Source: Megamerina dolium (lineage: Eukaryota > Arthropoda > Insecta > Diptera > Megamerinidae). Taken from it: 64,000 nucleotides of DNA. The position numbers and the translations under genes are program-made. This document shows positions 21,423 through 31,316 of this stretch, piece by piece. The stretch is from assembly GCA_963854835.1 (NCBI GenBank), contig OY978527.1:16563584-16627583 (forward strand). Reading direction: 5' to 3'. Position 1 is the first letter of the stretch; each line of letters starts with the position of its first letter. A model generated the notes under the pieces. The model saw only the letters and a list, made by a program, of their open reading frames with translations, made no database searches and was not told the origin of the DNA.

Positions 21423-21479
21423 TTTTTACAAAGCAAAAAAAAAAAAAAATAAATTGTTGTTTACACTGAATTTGTGATT

Positions 21480-21923
21480 TTTATACAATGTACCAACGGA
21501 AAGGTGCCAGGCAATTATTGGTGTACTAGCTCTATGATTTTCCACTTCCCTCGCCATTAAGATAAATATAGAAATTGTTCCTTACGAAGAATCTAATGGT
21601 TTGGGCTTGAATGTAGTTTGTGATGCTAGTACCAAGTTCAACTCCAGAGCAAACTAATTATTAGATTTCATTGTTTCTTCAAGATTGGGCATATGGAACA
21701 TCGGTAGCAAATTGACTTTCATTATTAACAGAATGTAAGAGCTGATTGATATGAAATTAGTTAACATTTCACTTTGTCTCTGGAGGAGATATCTCTGTCA
21801 AATCGCCGTTACATGGAGTTTCGGCTGACAAAAGCTTGATTCCGGTAGGCCAACGGCAAATTGAAAATAGAACAAAAATGACCTTACAGTCGGCTAGGGC
21901 CGAACAAATTATACCCTACATAT
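21480..21923. repeat. Left half of a TATACCCTAC repeat interrupted by Gypsy element
   Basis: The end reads GGCTAGGGCCGAACAAATTA then TACCCTACATAT at the LTR boundary. This GGCTAGGGCCGA...TATACCCTAC junction is typical of fly dispersed repeats. The text resumes after the Gypsy element at 27859 (GTAGAGATATC). Confidence 0.55.
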
Positions 21924-22361
21924 TGTAACGAGTATCGATAGTTGATTACTCATCACTATTGTGACTGACACTATTGGCAGCATCGAAACGAATGTCAACA
22001 AAAAGAAATAAGCGATAACCAGAACAAGCCAACGAGAAAGAAAGAGAAGAATCTCGATAAAGGAAGGTTCTGGGGTGTTGCCAACAGAGTATAAATAGAG
22101 CCAGTGTTGAGCAGTGAGAATCAATCGAATTCCGAACGTGAATGCGCAAACATCTATACAGAGGCAAAAGTTGCTAATACATTAAAGTGTTATTGTAAAT
22201 AGTTGATTATAAACAGAGTTGATTGTAAATAGAGTTTATTAAATAAATTGTTGCTGTATATAGTTGTATAAAATAAGTGTTGCAGTTATCATTAACAGAA
22301 TCCAGTGATCGAACAAGGTAATTCAAATAGAATTAAACGTTCACAGAATAAAAACGTAACA
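21924..22361 (+). repeat. 5' LTR of Gypsy element
   Basis: 438 bp. A TATAAATA box at 22090-22097 probably marks the Pol II start region, and AATAAA words near 22242 and 22347 are candidate polyadenylation signals. Begins TGT, ends ACA. Confidence 0.95.
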
Positions 22362-22363
22362 AT

Positions 22364-22380
22364 TGGTGTCAGAAGTGGGA
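22364..22380 (+). promoter_or_regulatory. Primer binding site, probably tRNA-Leu
   Basis: TGGTGTCAGAAGTGGGA starts two bases after the LTR. TGG pairs with a tRNA CCA end, and the following bases fit the 3' acceptor and T-stem of a tRNA-Leu (5' end GTCAGGA-type). The tRNA identity is from memory. Confidence 0.75.
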
Positions 22381-22390
22381 TTCTGTAAAG

Positions 22391-23794
22391 ATGGTGAAAA
22401 TTGACCAACTAAAAGTGGACCAGCTTAAAAAGCTGTTGGTAGAGATGAATCTATCGTCATCAGGTGCAAAGGCGGAACTGCTGGTGAGGCTGAGGCAAGC
22501 TATGGAGGCTAAGGGAATTAATGTAGAAGAACATGAGTTCTTCGAGGAAGCCGATATACAAGCAGTTGTGCACGCTGAGGAAGAGAGCAAAATAGATTCG
22601 AGTGGTCAGCTCATGGAGTTCATGAAAACCATGATGCAACAGCAGCAACAACAGCTACAAGAAAATGCGTCTCGCATTGACTCCAAGCTTCAAGAACATT
22701 CGGCTCGCCAAGAGGGCGTTATTAGTGAATTGCGTATGGAAATCCAAGAAGGTTCGTCTCGCCAAGAAAACTTCATTGGAGAATTCCAGAAGACAATTAA
22801 CTACAAACTTCAAGAAATTTCTGGGGCTATTAATGAGAAAGTTGCAGAACTAAAAGAACATGTAGATGAAATTTCCGGAGCCGTTAATGAAAAGGTTACA
22901 GATCTGAAGGAACATGTAGATGATTTGGAAGATAAGTTCGAGAAATTACAGCACGATCTCAACCAACTAAAAATAAATGGACCAGCCACATCAGTGATTC
23001 GAGATTCAAGCACAATCAAACTAAAGCCACCAATATTTGACGGAAGCACGCCATTCAACATCTTCAAGCTTCAATTCGAGACAACAGCTTCGAAGAATCA
23101 ATGGGATGACAGCGACAAGACTGCTGCTTTAATAGTCGCATTAAAAGGTAATGCTTCCGAAGTGTTACAGATGATTCCAGAGAAAGATCGGGGTAGCTAC
23201 CAATCACTGATGGACACACTCCAGCGAAAATATGGAAATGAATACAAGAGTCAATTACATCGAGTGGAATTGAGATCGCGAGTGCAACGGAGTAATGAGA
23301 GCCTTCAGGAATTCGCTTCCGATATTGAGCGCTTATGTCATCTAGCGTTCTCCGGTAATTCGGAAGAGTTCGTCGAAAAAATAAAAATAGAGGCATTCAT
23401 AGATGGCATACGTGATGGAGAGACAAAGCGTGCCCTAGTCATGTCACCCAGGAATACTTATGCCGAAACAGTCAGTAGTGCCTTGACATATGAAGCCGCC
23501 AGTTTGATGTGTCGACCAATGCCACGGGTACGCCAACTAGAAACAGAAACAGCAGATCTGGTTGAAGCAGTGTGTCAGGCATTCAAATCTGTAGTGCAGC
23601 CTGAAGGAAGAACAACAGGTCGACGCGAAAACAAATTTACTGGTAAGTGCTTTATTTGCGACAAACCAGGACACATGGCGCGTGACTGCCGTCTACGACG
23701 AAAGCGATCAAGATCGAATTCTCCAGGAAGACAAAAGAAGGAGAATAAGGTGGATAGCGATCGCTCCACTAACACAAATCCATCGTTAAACTAG
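22391..23794 (+). CDS. Gypsy Gag with N-terminal SAP domain
   Basis: 467 codons, ATG at 22391, stop TAG at 23792. Residues 4-42 (LKVDQLKKLLVEMNLSSSG then KAELLVRLRQAM) match the SAP motif, a helix-extended-loop-helix that binds DNA in nuclear proteins. Residues 60-190 are coiled-coil-like, including a near-exact 18-residue tandem repeat (EISGAINEKVAELKEHVD, then EISGAVNEKVTDLKEHVD). Residues about 210-370 are the retrotransposon Gag capsid-like domain. A zinc knuckle CX2CX4HX4C lies at residues 420-433, followed by an Arg/Lys-rich tail. Gag forms the particle and binds RNA. The TAG stop overlaps the pol frame by 22 bases, with a frameshift signal. Confidence 0.93.
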   Translation: MVKIDQLKVDQLKKLLVEMNLSSSGAKAELLVRLRQAMEAKGINVEEHEFFEEADIQAVVHAEEESKIDSSGQLMEFMKTMMQQQQQQLQENASRIDSKLQEHSARQEGVISELRMEIQEGSSRQENFIGEFQKTINYKLQEISGAINEKVAELKEHVDEISGAVNEKVTDLKEHVDDLEDKFEKLQHDLNQLKINGPATSVIRDSSTIKLKPPIFDGSTPFNIFKLQFETTASKNQWDDSDKTAALIVALKGNASEVLQMIPEKDRGSYQSLMDTLQRKYGNEYKSQLHRVELRSRVQRSNESLQEFASDIERLCHLAFSGNSEEFVEKIKIEAFIDGIRDGETKRALVMSPRNTYAETVSSALTYEAASLMCRPMPRVRQLETETADLVEAVCQAFKSVVQPEGRTTGRRENKFTGKCFICDKPGHMARDCRLRRKRSRSNSPGRQKKENKVDSDRSTNTNPSLN

Positions 23795-26700
23795 ATCGAG
23801 TCAGTTCAGCGGGGCGTGAACTGACTCCAACAGTGGGTTGCCCCATCATTCACATTTCACAACTACAGCGTGTGCCAAGCAGCTTGACTATTGATGGAAA
23901 ATTGGACAATATGGAATTCATGTTAACTCTGGACACTGGTGCATCACATTCTATAATCAAGAGCGATTTGGTAAAGAGGTTTGAGCCTTTAATGGGAATA
24001 AAATTGCGTACAGCAACGGGTGAGGATGCACAAATTCTGGGCAAGATAAAGAAACGAGTATCTATTGGAAATTGCACATGGGAACATGAATTCATTGTGG
24101 CCGACATCATCGATGACGTAATAATTGGTGTTGATTTTATGATTGGCAACGGATTTACGTTAGATTTAAATCAACGGATACTGCGCTATGCAAATGTTGA
24201 ACTACCATTGAACATCGGTTACAAGCGTAGTGGGAACATCAAACGAGTACTGGCATGTCAACGCCAAGAGGTTCCAGCAAAATCAGAAGCGGTGATATGG
24301 GCACAGATGAATGTGGATGATGGGACAGGCAAGTTGTGGCTGGTGGAAGCAGATAAAGAAATACAAAATAAAAACATCATACTTGGTAGGACGTTAGTAG
24401 AACCTAAAGAAAATGGAATAGTACCGGTGCGAATATTAAATCCAACTAATACATCTACAGTTCTGAAGAAAGGAATGGTGATTGGTCATTGCCAGGAAGT
24501 TACTGCCGTAGTAGACTGCGAAAAGGGTTCGTCGATAAAAAGTGGAAGATCAGGAACTGGCAAGGCGGAAATAAAAGCACAGATGGAAGAATGGGCAGGT
24601 GTGCTTACCAAACAGCAAAAAGAAAAGGCTTTACAAGTATTGGAGAAGTACAGTTCAATATTTTCTTCAAATGGAAAAACTGGAGGACGAACAACCATCG
24701 TGAAGCATCACATTGACACCGGTGATTCTAGACCAATTCGTCAAACACCACGACGAGTTCCATTGGCCAAAAGAGACGAAGCCATTAAGCTGATTTCCGA
24801 TATGCAGAAACAAGGTGTTATTGAACCATCAGCGAGTCCATGGAGTTCACCAGTTGTGCTGGTAAAGAAGAAGGATGGAAGTACTCGATTCTGTGTGGAT
24901 TACAGAAAGCTAAATGATATTACGAAAAAAGACAGCTATCCACTGCCAAGAATCGATGACACTCTGGACACACTATCTGGTGCGAAGTGGTTCTCAACTC
25001 TTGATTTGCAAAGTGGATACTGGCAAGTGGAACTTGGTAAGGAAGACAAAGAGAAAACAGCTTTCAGTATTGGCGATGGTCTATGGCAATTTACAGTCAT
25101 GCCATTTGGTTTATGCAATGCGCCAGCTACTTTCGAACGTTTGATGGAGCGTGTACTCAGAGGACTACACTGGAAAACGTGCTTGGTGTACCTCGATGAC
25201 ATTATTGTGATGGGAAAAGATTTTAACGACCACCTGGAAAAGTTGAAAGAAGTATTTGAGCGTATACAATCAGCAGGGCTTAAACTGAATATGAAAAAGT
25301 GTTCACTCTTCAGGCGAGAAGTTAAATATCTTGGTCATAAAGTAACAACAGAAGGGGTACATACCGACGAGGAGAAAGTAGCAGCAGTTCAAGAATGGCC
25401 TATTCCGTCGAATCTTCACGAGCTAAGGAGCTTCCTAGGCTTATGCACCTACTATAGACGATTTGTTCCTGGATTTGCAAACATCGCCAGCAGTCTGCAT
25501 GAGTTGACAAGAAAGAACAAACCATTTGTGTGGGGCGAGGACCAACAGAAAGCATTCGAACAGCTGAAAGAAAAACTCTGTTCAGCACCAATATTAGCGT
25601 ATCCAGTACCTGGTCAAAAGTTTGTGTTGGACACAGATGCGAGTGGCTATGGAATAGGTGGTGTGCTCTCTCAGATCATAGATGGGCAAGAAAAAGTAAT
25701 AGCATACTACAGTAAAATCCTGTCGAAGCCAGAAAGAAATTACTGTGTCACACGAAGAGAGTTGCTCGCAATACTGGAATGTGTAAAGTATTTCCATAAA
25801 TACTTGTACGGTCAGTCATTTCATCTACGAACTGACCACTCAGCGCTAAGGTGGTTATTGCAATTTAAAAACCCAGAAGGACAATTGGCGCGCTGGATTG
25901 AAAGGCTGCAGAGTTATCATTTTACCATCGAACATCGTAAAGGAGGACATCACGGCAACGCGGATGCTCTATCTCGTCGTCCTTGCAAAATGGAATGTAA
26001 ACATTGTTCCCGAGTGGAAAGCAAGGAGCACATTGTCGACGTACGACTTACAAATATATTGCCGGAGGAGACATGGACCACCGAACGAGTGCAAGAAGAT
26101 CAGCGGAACGACCCAGATCTCGTAAAGATTATGGAATACAAGGAGCAGGGCATACGTCCAGATTGGCAAGAAATGGCTAATGAGAGTCCAATAGCAAAGG
26201 CATACTGGGCGCAGTGGCAAAGCCTGCACTTACGAGACGGATGTTTATTCCGAACATGGGAAAGTGAAGATGGAAAAATCACTTATGATCTGCTAGTGGT
26301 ACCCAAGGCAAGAATAAATGAATTGATAGCTGAGTATCACAATGCCTCCAGTGGAGGGCATTTGGGAATCACCAAAACCGTCGAGAAAATAAAGAAACGA
26401 TTTTATTGGGTTGGATGTCATGACCATGTCGCTGATTGGATTCGGAAGTGTAAGCAATGTGCAATGGCCAAAGGTTCCACTAAGAAAAGTCGTGGTAAGA
26501 TGCACCAATACACCGTGGGTGCTCCATTTGAGCGAATTGCTATGGACATAGCTGGGCCATTTCCAATAAGCGACGCAGGAAACAAGTATGTTCTGGTGGT
26601 TATAGATTACTTCAGTAAATGGCCTGAAGTATACCCCATTCCAAATCAGGAAGCTAGTACAGTTGCGGATGTATTCGTCAACCAATGGGTTACTCGTTTT

Positions 26701-27378
26701 GGTGTACCGATGGAGTTACACTCAGACCAAGGTCGAAATTTCGAATCAGTTGTATTCCAAGAGATATGCCGTATGCTGGGTATATACAAAACTCGTACAA
26801 CACCTTTGCATCCACAATCTGATGGCATGGTAGAACGATTTAACCGTACCTTGGAGGAATATTTGAGAAAAGTCGTAGATAAATACCAAAGAGACTGGGA
26901 TGTACATATACCAATGTTCCTCATGGCATATCGATGCGCACAACATGATACGACGGCTACTACACCGGCAATGGCAATTTTTGGAAACGAGTTAAGACTG
27001 CCAGCTGATTTAAAATTTGGAGTCGTAACACCAACGAGATCAACCGAAGGTAATTATACTAGCGAAAAGCGGGAACAGTTGGATGAAGTACATCGGTTCA
27101 TCAGAGAGCGGTCGCAGATGATAAGCGATAAGATGAAGGCCAGGTATGACTTGAAAGCAAATTCAAAAGGGTTCAATGAAGGAGAGCTTGTAATGCTTCA
27201 TAATCCACAACGAAAGAAAGGCCTGTCCCCTAAACTACAGACTCATTGGGAAGGACCATATGAGATTATAGCAAAGATAAATGACGTAGTGTATCGTATT
27301 CAACGTGCCTGGAATAAAAGAGCAAAGTTTAAAGTAGTGCACTTAGAGCGACTTGCGCCATATCGAGGGGAAGTATAA
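23773..27378 (+). CDS. Gypsy Pol polyprotein (PR-RT-RH-IN)
   Basis: The frame is open from 23773, just after a TAA, to TAA at 27376. There is no ATG near the beginning, so it is probably expressed by -1 frameshifting from gag. A GTG at 23833 begins the longest conventional ORF, and residue numbers here count from it. Protease DTG at 34-36; RT with YLDD at 453-456; RNase H with DTDASG at 600; integrase zinc finger H836, H843, C873, C876. The integrase core is D905, D965, E1001 (D,D35E), with a GPY/F module (HWEGPY) near 1138. All catalytic residues are present and no stop interrupts it. Clade within Ty3/Gypsy not determined. Confidence 0.96.
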   Translation, partial: HKSIVKLDRVSSAGRELTPTVGCPIIHISQLQRVPSSLTIDGKLDNMEFMLTLDTGASHSIIKSDLVKRFEPLMGIKLRTATGEDAQILGKIKKRVSIGNCTWEHEFIVADIIDDVIIGVDFMIGNGFTLDLNQRILRYANVELPLNIGYKRSGNIKRVLACQRQEVPAKSEAVIWAQMNVDDGTGKLWLVEADKEIQNKNIILGRTLVEPKENGIVPVRILNPTNTSTVLKKGMVIGHCQEVTAVVDCEKGSSIKSGRSGTGKAEIKAQMEEWAGVLTKQQKEKALQVLEKYSSIFSSNGKTGGRTTIVKHHIDTGDSRPIRQTPRRVPLAKRDEAIKLISDMQKQGVIEPSASPWSSPVVLVKKKDGSTRFCVDYRKLNDITKKDSYPLPRIDDTLDTLSGAKWFSTLDLQSGYWQVELGKEDKEKTAFSIGDGLWQFTVMPFGLCNAPATFERLMERVLRGLHWKTCLVYLDDIIVMGKDFNDHLEKLKEVFERIQSAGLKLNMKKCSLFRREVKYLGHKVTTEGVHTDEEKVAAVQEWPIPSNLHELRSFLGLCTYYRRFVPGFANIASSLHELTRKNKPFVWGEDQQKAFEQLKEKLCSAPILAYPVPGQKFVLDTDASGYGIGGVLSQIIDGQEKVIAYYSKILSKPERNYCVTRRELLAILECVKYFHKYLYGQSFHLRTDHSALRWLLQFKNPEGQLARWIERLQSYHFTIEHRKGGHHGNADALSRRPCKMECKHCSRVESKEHIVDVRLTNILPEETWTTERVQEDQRNDPDLVKIMEYKEQGIRPDWQEMANESPIAKAYWAQWQSLHLRDGCLFRTWESEDGKITYDLLVVPKARINELIAEYHNASSGGHLGITKTVEKIKKRFYWVGCHDHVADWIRKCKQCAMAKGSTKKSRGKMHQYTVGAPFERIAMDIAGPFPISDAGNKYVLVVIDYFSKWPEVYPIPNQEASTVADVFVNQWVTRFGVPMELHSDQGRNFESVVFQEICRMLGIYKTRTTPLHPQSDGMVERFNRTLEEYLRKVVDKYQRDWDVHIPMFLMAYRCAQHDTTATTPAMAIFGNELRLPADLKFGVVTPTRSTEGNYTSEKREQLDEVHRFIRERSQMISDKMKARYDLKANSKGFNEGELVMLHNPQRKKGLSPKLQTHWEGPYEIIAKINDVVYRIQRAWNKRAKFKVVHLERLAPYRGEV
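23785..23844 (+). promoter_or_regulatory. Predicted -1 ribosomal frameshift signal with pseudoknot
   Basis: The heptamer G TTA AAC (23785-23791, Gag frame) is followed at once by the Gag TAG. Six bases later comes a perfect 10-bp stem, GAGTCAGTTC (23798-23807) with GAACTGACTC (23818-23827). Its loop contains GGGGC (23811-23815), which can pair with GCCCC at 23840-23844, giving an H-type pseudoknot. Slipping one base back reads GTT AAA CTA and enters the pol frame. GUUAAAC is a known slippery heptamer (arterivirus). Confidence 0.85.
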
Positions 27379-27403
27379 AAACTTGTTCGGGACGAACAAG
27401 GTT

Positions 27404-27416
27404 AAGAGGAGGGCAG
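27404..27416 (+). promoter_or_regulatory. Polypurine tract of Gypsy element
   Basis: AAGAGGAGGGCAG lies directly before the 3' LTR; this is where plus-strand DNA synthesis would be primed. Confidence 0.85.
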
Positions 27417-27854
27417 TGTAACGAGTATCGATAGTTGATTACTCATCACTATTGTGACTGACACTATTGGCAGCATCGAAACGAATGTCAACAAAAAGAA
27501 ATAAGCGATAACCAGAACAAGCCAACGAGAAAGAAAGAGAAGAATCTCGATAAAGGAAGGTTCTGGGGTGTTGCCAACAGAGTATAAATAGAGCCAGTGT
27601 TGAGCAGTGAGAATCAATCGAATTCCGAACGTGAATGCGCAAACATCTATACAGAGGCAAAAGTTGCTAATACATTAAAGTGTTATTGTAAATAGTTGAT
27701 TATAAACAGAGTTGATTGTAAATAGAGTTTATTAAATAAATTGTTGCTGTATATAGTTGTATAAAATAAGTGTTGCAGTTATCATTAACAGAATCCAGTG
27801 ATCGAACAAGGTAATTCAAATAGAATTAAACGTTCACAGAATAAAAACGTAACA
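27417..27854 (+). repeat. 3' LTR of Gypsy element
   Basis: 438 bp, same sequence as the 5' LTR by eye, followed by target duplication ATAT. Confidence 0.95.
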
Positions 27855-27858
27855 ATAT

Positions 27859-28560
27859 GTAGAGATATCAATCATTTTTTTCCACTATGAATAGGAGCTA
27901 CATTAAGAAGCAGGCGTGGCTCACCAATACTGCCTACAATACTAAACTACACCTGAAATATGGTTGACCTAGGAGTATAATTTTGTAAGTTATGGGTGTT
28001 TTAATGTTTAAGATAATTCCGAGGCTTTGTATGGAAGCTATATAAAGGAAAGAAATTCAGTCATATTGTATGGGAGCTACTACAAATAGTGGGCGTGGTT
28101 CGTCCATTTCTTCTAAATCTAGTTATATTTACAACGCTAATCGATAACATAAATACGCTTGTTCTACGCTAAATAGGTTGTAAGATATGACGATAGACAA
28201 ATTGTTTTTCATTTCCTCAACTTTGTATGGGAGCTACATAAAGGAGTGGGCATGACATGTTGATTTTTAATCCGAGTGTCAATTATGATTATTCTAGACA
28301 AAAGATTGCAGTTACAGGTTTTTCAATTTAAAAGAAGTACATACACTTTATATGGGAAGTACTATAAAAAGTAGGCGTGGCTCGCCTACTTTTTATTTAT
28401 TTATTTATTTTTGGCAAGGTTATGTAGCAGTATAATATAACTCCACTTGCCAAATATTGTCCAGATGGTATATTAAGTGAGTTAAAGTTGTGAAAATTCC
28501 GATGCTTTGAAAATGGGGCGTGGTTATTGACAGATCATGCCCTTGGATCATAGGTTACTT
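27859..28560. repeat. Right half of interrupted TATACCCTAC repeat
   Basis: Successive blocks share GGGAGCTAC..., TAGTGGGCGTGGTTCGTCC, GTAGGCGTGGCTCGCC and CTTTGTATGGGAGC words at intervals of roughly 200 bases. Non-coding and degenerate; it continues the repeat broken at 21923. Confidence 0.5.
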
Positions 28561-28692
28561 AGATAATAATGAGTGGGAGAGAAAATATGCGCATATTTGA
28601 TTTTAGATTTTTACTCTATACAGCACTTTTTTTGACGTTTTTGATAGGATCAAATACATTTTTCTTTGATTTCACTATTTTTTTCCCTCAGT

Positions 28693-29131
28693 GTTGCTAA
28701 CAGGTACTGCTTTGGGCTAAATAAGCAATTGAGAAGTCGAGCTCTCTATCTAGAAATGAAAACCATATATGGCGCTGAAGCCTGGACAATTTCTCTCTCA
28801 GATGAGAGAATCTCGGAGTTTGCAAGAGAAAAGTCCTATGCAAGATCTATGGACCTATTTGCATTGACGGCGACATAGTAAAGTGCATCAAAATTCAGGT
28901 CATATCGAGTGAATGGAAGAACACGCTCCGATTAAGAAGGTGTTATATTCGGAACCCGATGGTGGATGACGCAGAAGAGGCAGACCTAACCTCAGGTGGA
29001 AAGATCAAGTACTGGAGAACTGGAAGGCGCTTGGAGTTTCTAACTGGCGCCAGCTAACGAAGAAAACAGAAAGCTGGCGAAGCATGTTAGATTCATTCCA
29101 AATGGCTACATAACTGAAAAAAGTAAGTAAG
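28693..29131 (+). pseudogene. RTE-like retrotransposon 3' fragment, heavily decayed
   Basis: Begins with VANRYCFGLNKQLRSRAL and IYGAEAWTISLSDERI, then breaks into other frames (VERSSTGELE, LAPANEEN). It ends with a diverged 3' UTR and a GTAAGTAAG tail. Compared with the full-length copy it has several deletions, including part of the RRTKTTLYKSLIMPVL segment, and many substitutions, so it is an old copy. It is truncated 5' just inside the region after the RT core. Confidence 0.8.
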
Positions 29132-30589
29132 AATTAATGGGTGACGGTCATACCTTTTACCATTCTACGGACGATCACTGGGAAATTTGGAGACATTGAT
29201 TTAACGTAACCCAACCCGGAAGGGGAAGTAGTAGAAGTTAAACAAAAATAACAGAAATTCATATTGAAGCCATGATATCCAATAGGATATTAATTGCTAA
29301 AATGGTATTCTTTGATTCATCTGAAAATCTGAATTTTATGGCAAAATTTACAATACTGGAGATTTAAAAATAAATTTTCAAAAGGTTCTCATTAAATATT
29401 TCATTCATTAGGAATATACCATTTTAAATAGCTCACAAGTATGAGTATTATTGTATGTTAAGCGAAAAAAACTATTTGGAAAAAAAAAAAAGAAATTAAA
29501 ATGAAAAAATGAGAAAATTCAACATAAAGAAGACACTTTTGCTTTTTACATACGCGCCAATATGAATGTAAAAATATGAGCTGTTTTTGTTTAACAACAC
29601 AGAACAAAACAAAATAGAAAAAAAAACGAGTTGAACAAAAATATTCCCATTTACAAACTAAAAAGTCTTTGTCCTTTACGCCATCATCATTATCATCATC
29701 ATCATCATCGCTCTTCATCAGTGGCAGCAGTATTATCGTAGTTGGCAGGAACGATACGAATTCATAGACAGACAAGAGCATACACATAAATCGCAACGAA
29801 CGAACGAACGAACGAATGAACGAACGAACGAATCGACGAACAAATAGTGAATGTTGGACGCTGAAAAGGCTCCCGTGTATGTGCATAAATGTGAATACGA
29901 TGGATATTGTGGATGTGTATGAGTATGATGTTGTTCGTATTGCTGGTACTTGCTATATTACTGTTGTACTGTTGTTTGGTTGTTGGTTCAGTTGGATGGT
30001 TGGTTTGTTGGTTGCTGTTCAACTCAAGTGTGATGGCCTCAATGCAGTTCAGCGCCAGTAAATTCATGTCGCGCGCGCTTGTTTTTACTCGTAGTTCAGT
30101 TGGTTGATGATGTCGGAAATTTCGGGTGGATGTAAAAACGGTAAGTCATCGCTACTCGGTATCAACAGCAAACAATACAGTATGCATATGCAGCAATAGC
30201 AGCAGCAGTAGTAGTTGTACTAGAAATAGTGGGACATCAGCAGTAATAACAGAATGGGTTGAAGGAAAACGTAACTACATAAAATCAAAACGACAGGGGA
30301 AAAATGAAAAAAAGAGGAAATATTTATATGAAAAGCAAAATACTAAAATAAATAGGTACAAAATGAATGAGCTAGATAGAGAACGTTCAGCGAAAGCGAA
30401 AGGGAAGCAGCGCTATGAGGGAAGAATCTTTATAAGTGGGAGAGCAAAAAAAAAAAAAAAAATGCAATTAGAATATCAAAGCTTCAATGTGCTGAGTATA
30501 TACATAGGTATATTACTATGATGAGATCGAAATTTGCTGAAAATTTAAGTTAAATTTATACTTCACAAATAAACAAATCTTTTCTATGG
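29132..30589. other. Non-coding stretch with simple repeats
   Basis: Contains ATC repeats (29684-29709), a GAAC tetranucleotide run (29796-29836), TTG-rich tract (29970-30020), AGC/AGT runs near 30198 and an A-run at 30447-30461. ORFs crossing these are repeat translations. Confidence 0.5.
29796..29836. repeat. (GAAC)n microsatellite
   Basis: About ten GAAC units with one or two substitutions. Confidence 0.9.
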
Positions 30590-31159
30590 TGAGTTCTAGG
30601 CAATTAAGGGGCTATTTGTCGATTTCTAGGTGCTTTTCAGTTCATTTTATAGGAAAGCCTCCCTAAGGAGCAAGGATAGGGAGTAAATATGTCCAGAAAA
30701 AATCTTGAATAGTCGAACAAATTTACTTATATAAGGGCACTCTGGGATCGGAAGAAACGAAATTTATAAAAAATGTAAATTTTGCAAGGCAGCCGCCCTA
30801 AGAAGTGAATATAAGTGATGAGCGTTTTTGGAAAAAATATTGAAATAGAATAATTAATGCGAGATGGTTCAATATTTCATCGTTCCAGAGGCGTCGTGGA
30901 ATTATTTCTGAATTTTCAGGAGTAAAGGTAAAGGTAAAGGTGTTAAGAAAGTTACAGTTTTGGGAGCGAATTTCAAATAAAGGCCTGAATTTTCTAAGAA
31001 GTCTAGCTAGCTGATTAGTATATTTTGAGGAAAGGTTGTAATTAATGAGCATCAGTAACACATTTCACCATTGTAGGAATGATTACCGAATTGTTATGGC
31101 ATTATTTGTCGATTTTCAGGTGCTTCAAGTTCATTTTGTAAGGAGTAAATAAAGTAAAA
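30590..31159 (+). repeat. Dispersed GATTTTCAGG family
   Basis: Contains GGCTATTTGTCGATTTCTAGG, TTCAGTTCATTTTATAGG, AAAGCCTCCCTAAGGAGC, AGGGAGTAAATATGTCCAG and, about 500 bases on, ATTTGTCGATTTTCAGGTGC again. It is therefore built from several degenerate units. It continues past two RTE insertions to about 35000. Confidence 0.65.
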
Positions 31160-31224
31160 GCATGTTATTTTCGGCCTAAATCGATATTCGGTTGTTATGG
31201 CCACATAAGTAAGTAAGTAAGTAA
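31160..31224 (+). mobile_element. 65-bp RTE micro-insertion
   Basis: Only the last codons and 3' UTR of the RTE-like family (GCATGTTATTTTCGGCCTAA ... TTATGGCCACA) plus a TAAG-unit tail. It is flanked by an exact 15-bp target duplication GTAAATAAAGTAAAA (31145-31159 and 31225-31239), so this is a genuine, extremely 5'-truncated insertion and not a deletion remnant. Confidence 0.9.
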
Positions 31225-31316
31225 GTAAATAAAGTAAAAAATAATATTGAGCAGTAAAAGCTAATTGGGATTATCATACTTACTTACTTATGTGGCCATA
31301 ACAACCGAATATCGAT

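Larger units (their letters stand above)
21924..27854 (+). mobile_element. Complete Ty3/Gypsy LTR retrotransposon
   Basis: A 5931-bp element with 438-bp LTRs at both ends (TGTAACGAG...AACGTAACA) and a 4-bp target duplication ATAT (21920-21923, 27855-27858). It has a primer binding site, gag, a -1 frameshift window, pol (protease, RT, RNase H, integrase) and a polypurine tract. There is no third ORF, hence no envelope. I read both LTRs side by side and saw no difference, which points to a very recent insertion. Both main frames are open. It is nested in an older TATACCCTAC repeat. Confidence 0.96.

Noticed and set aside
21909..22124. Minus-strand ORF repeated at 27402-27617
   Set aside because: It lies antisense in the Gypsy LTRs and is duplicated only because the LTR is; no protein-like features.
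27379..27403. Possible envelope gene downstream of pol
   Set aside because: Only about 25 bases separate the pol stop from the polypurine tract, so there is no room for a third ORF.
29458..30067. Minus-strand ORFs with RSFIRSFVRS and NTNNI runs
   Set aside because: Translations of GAAC, ATC and related simple repeats.
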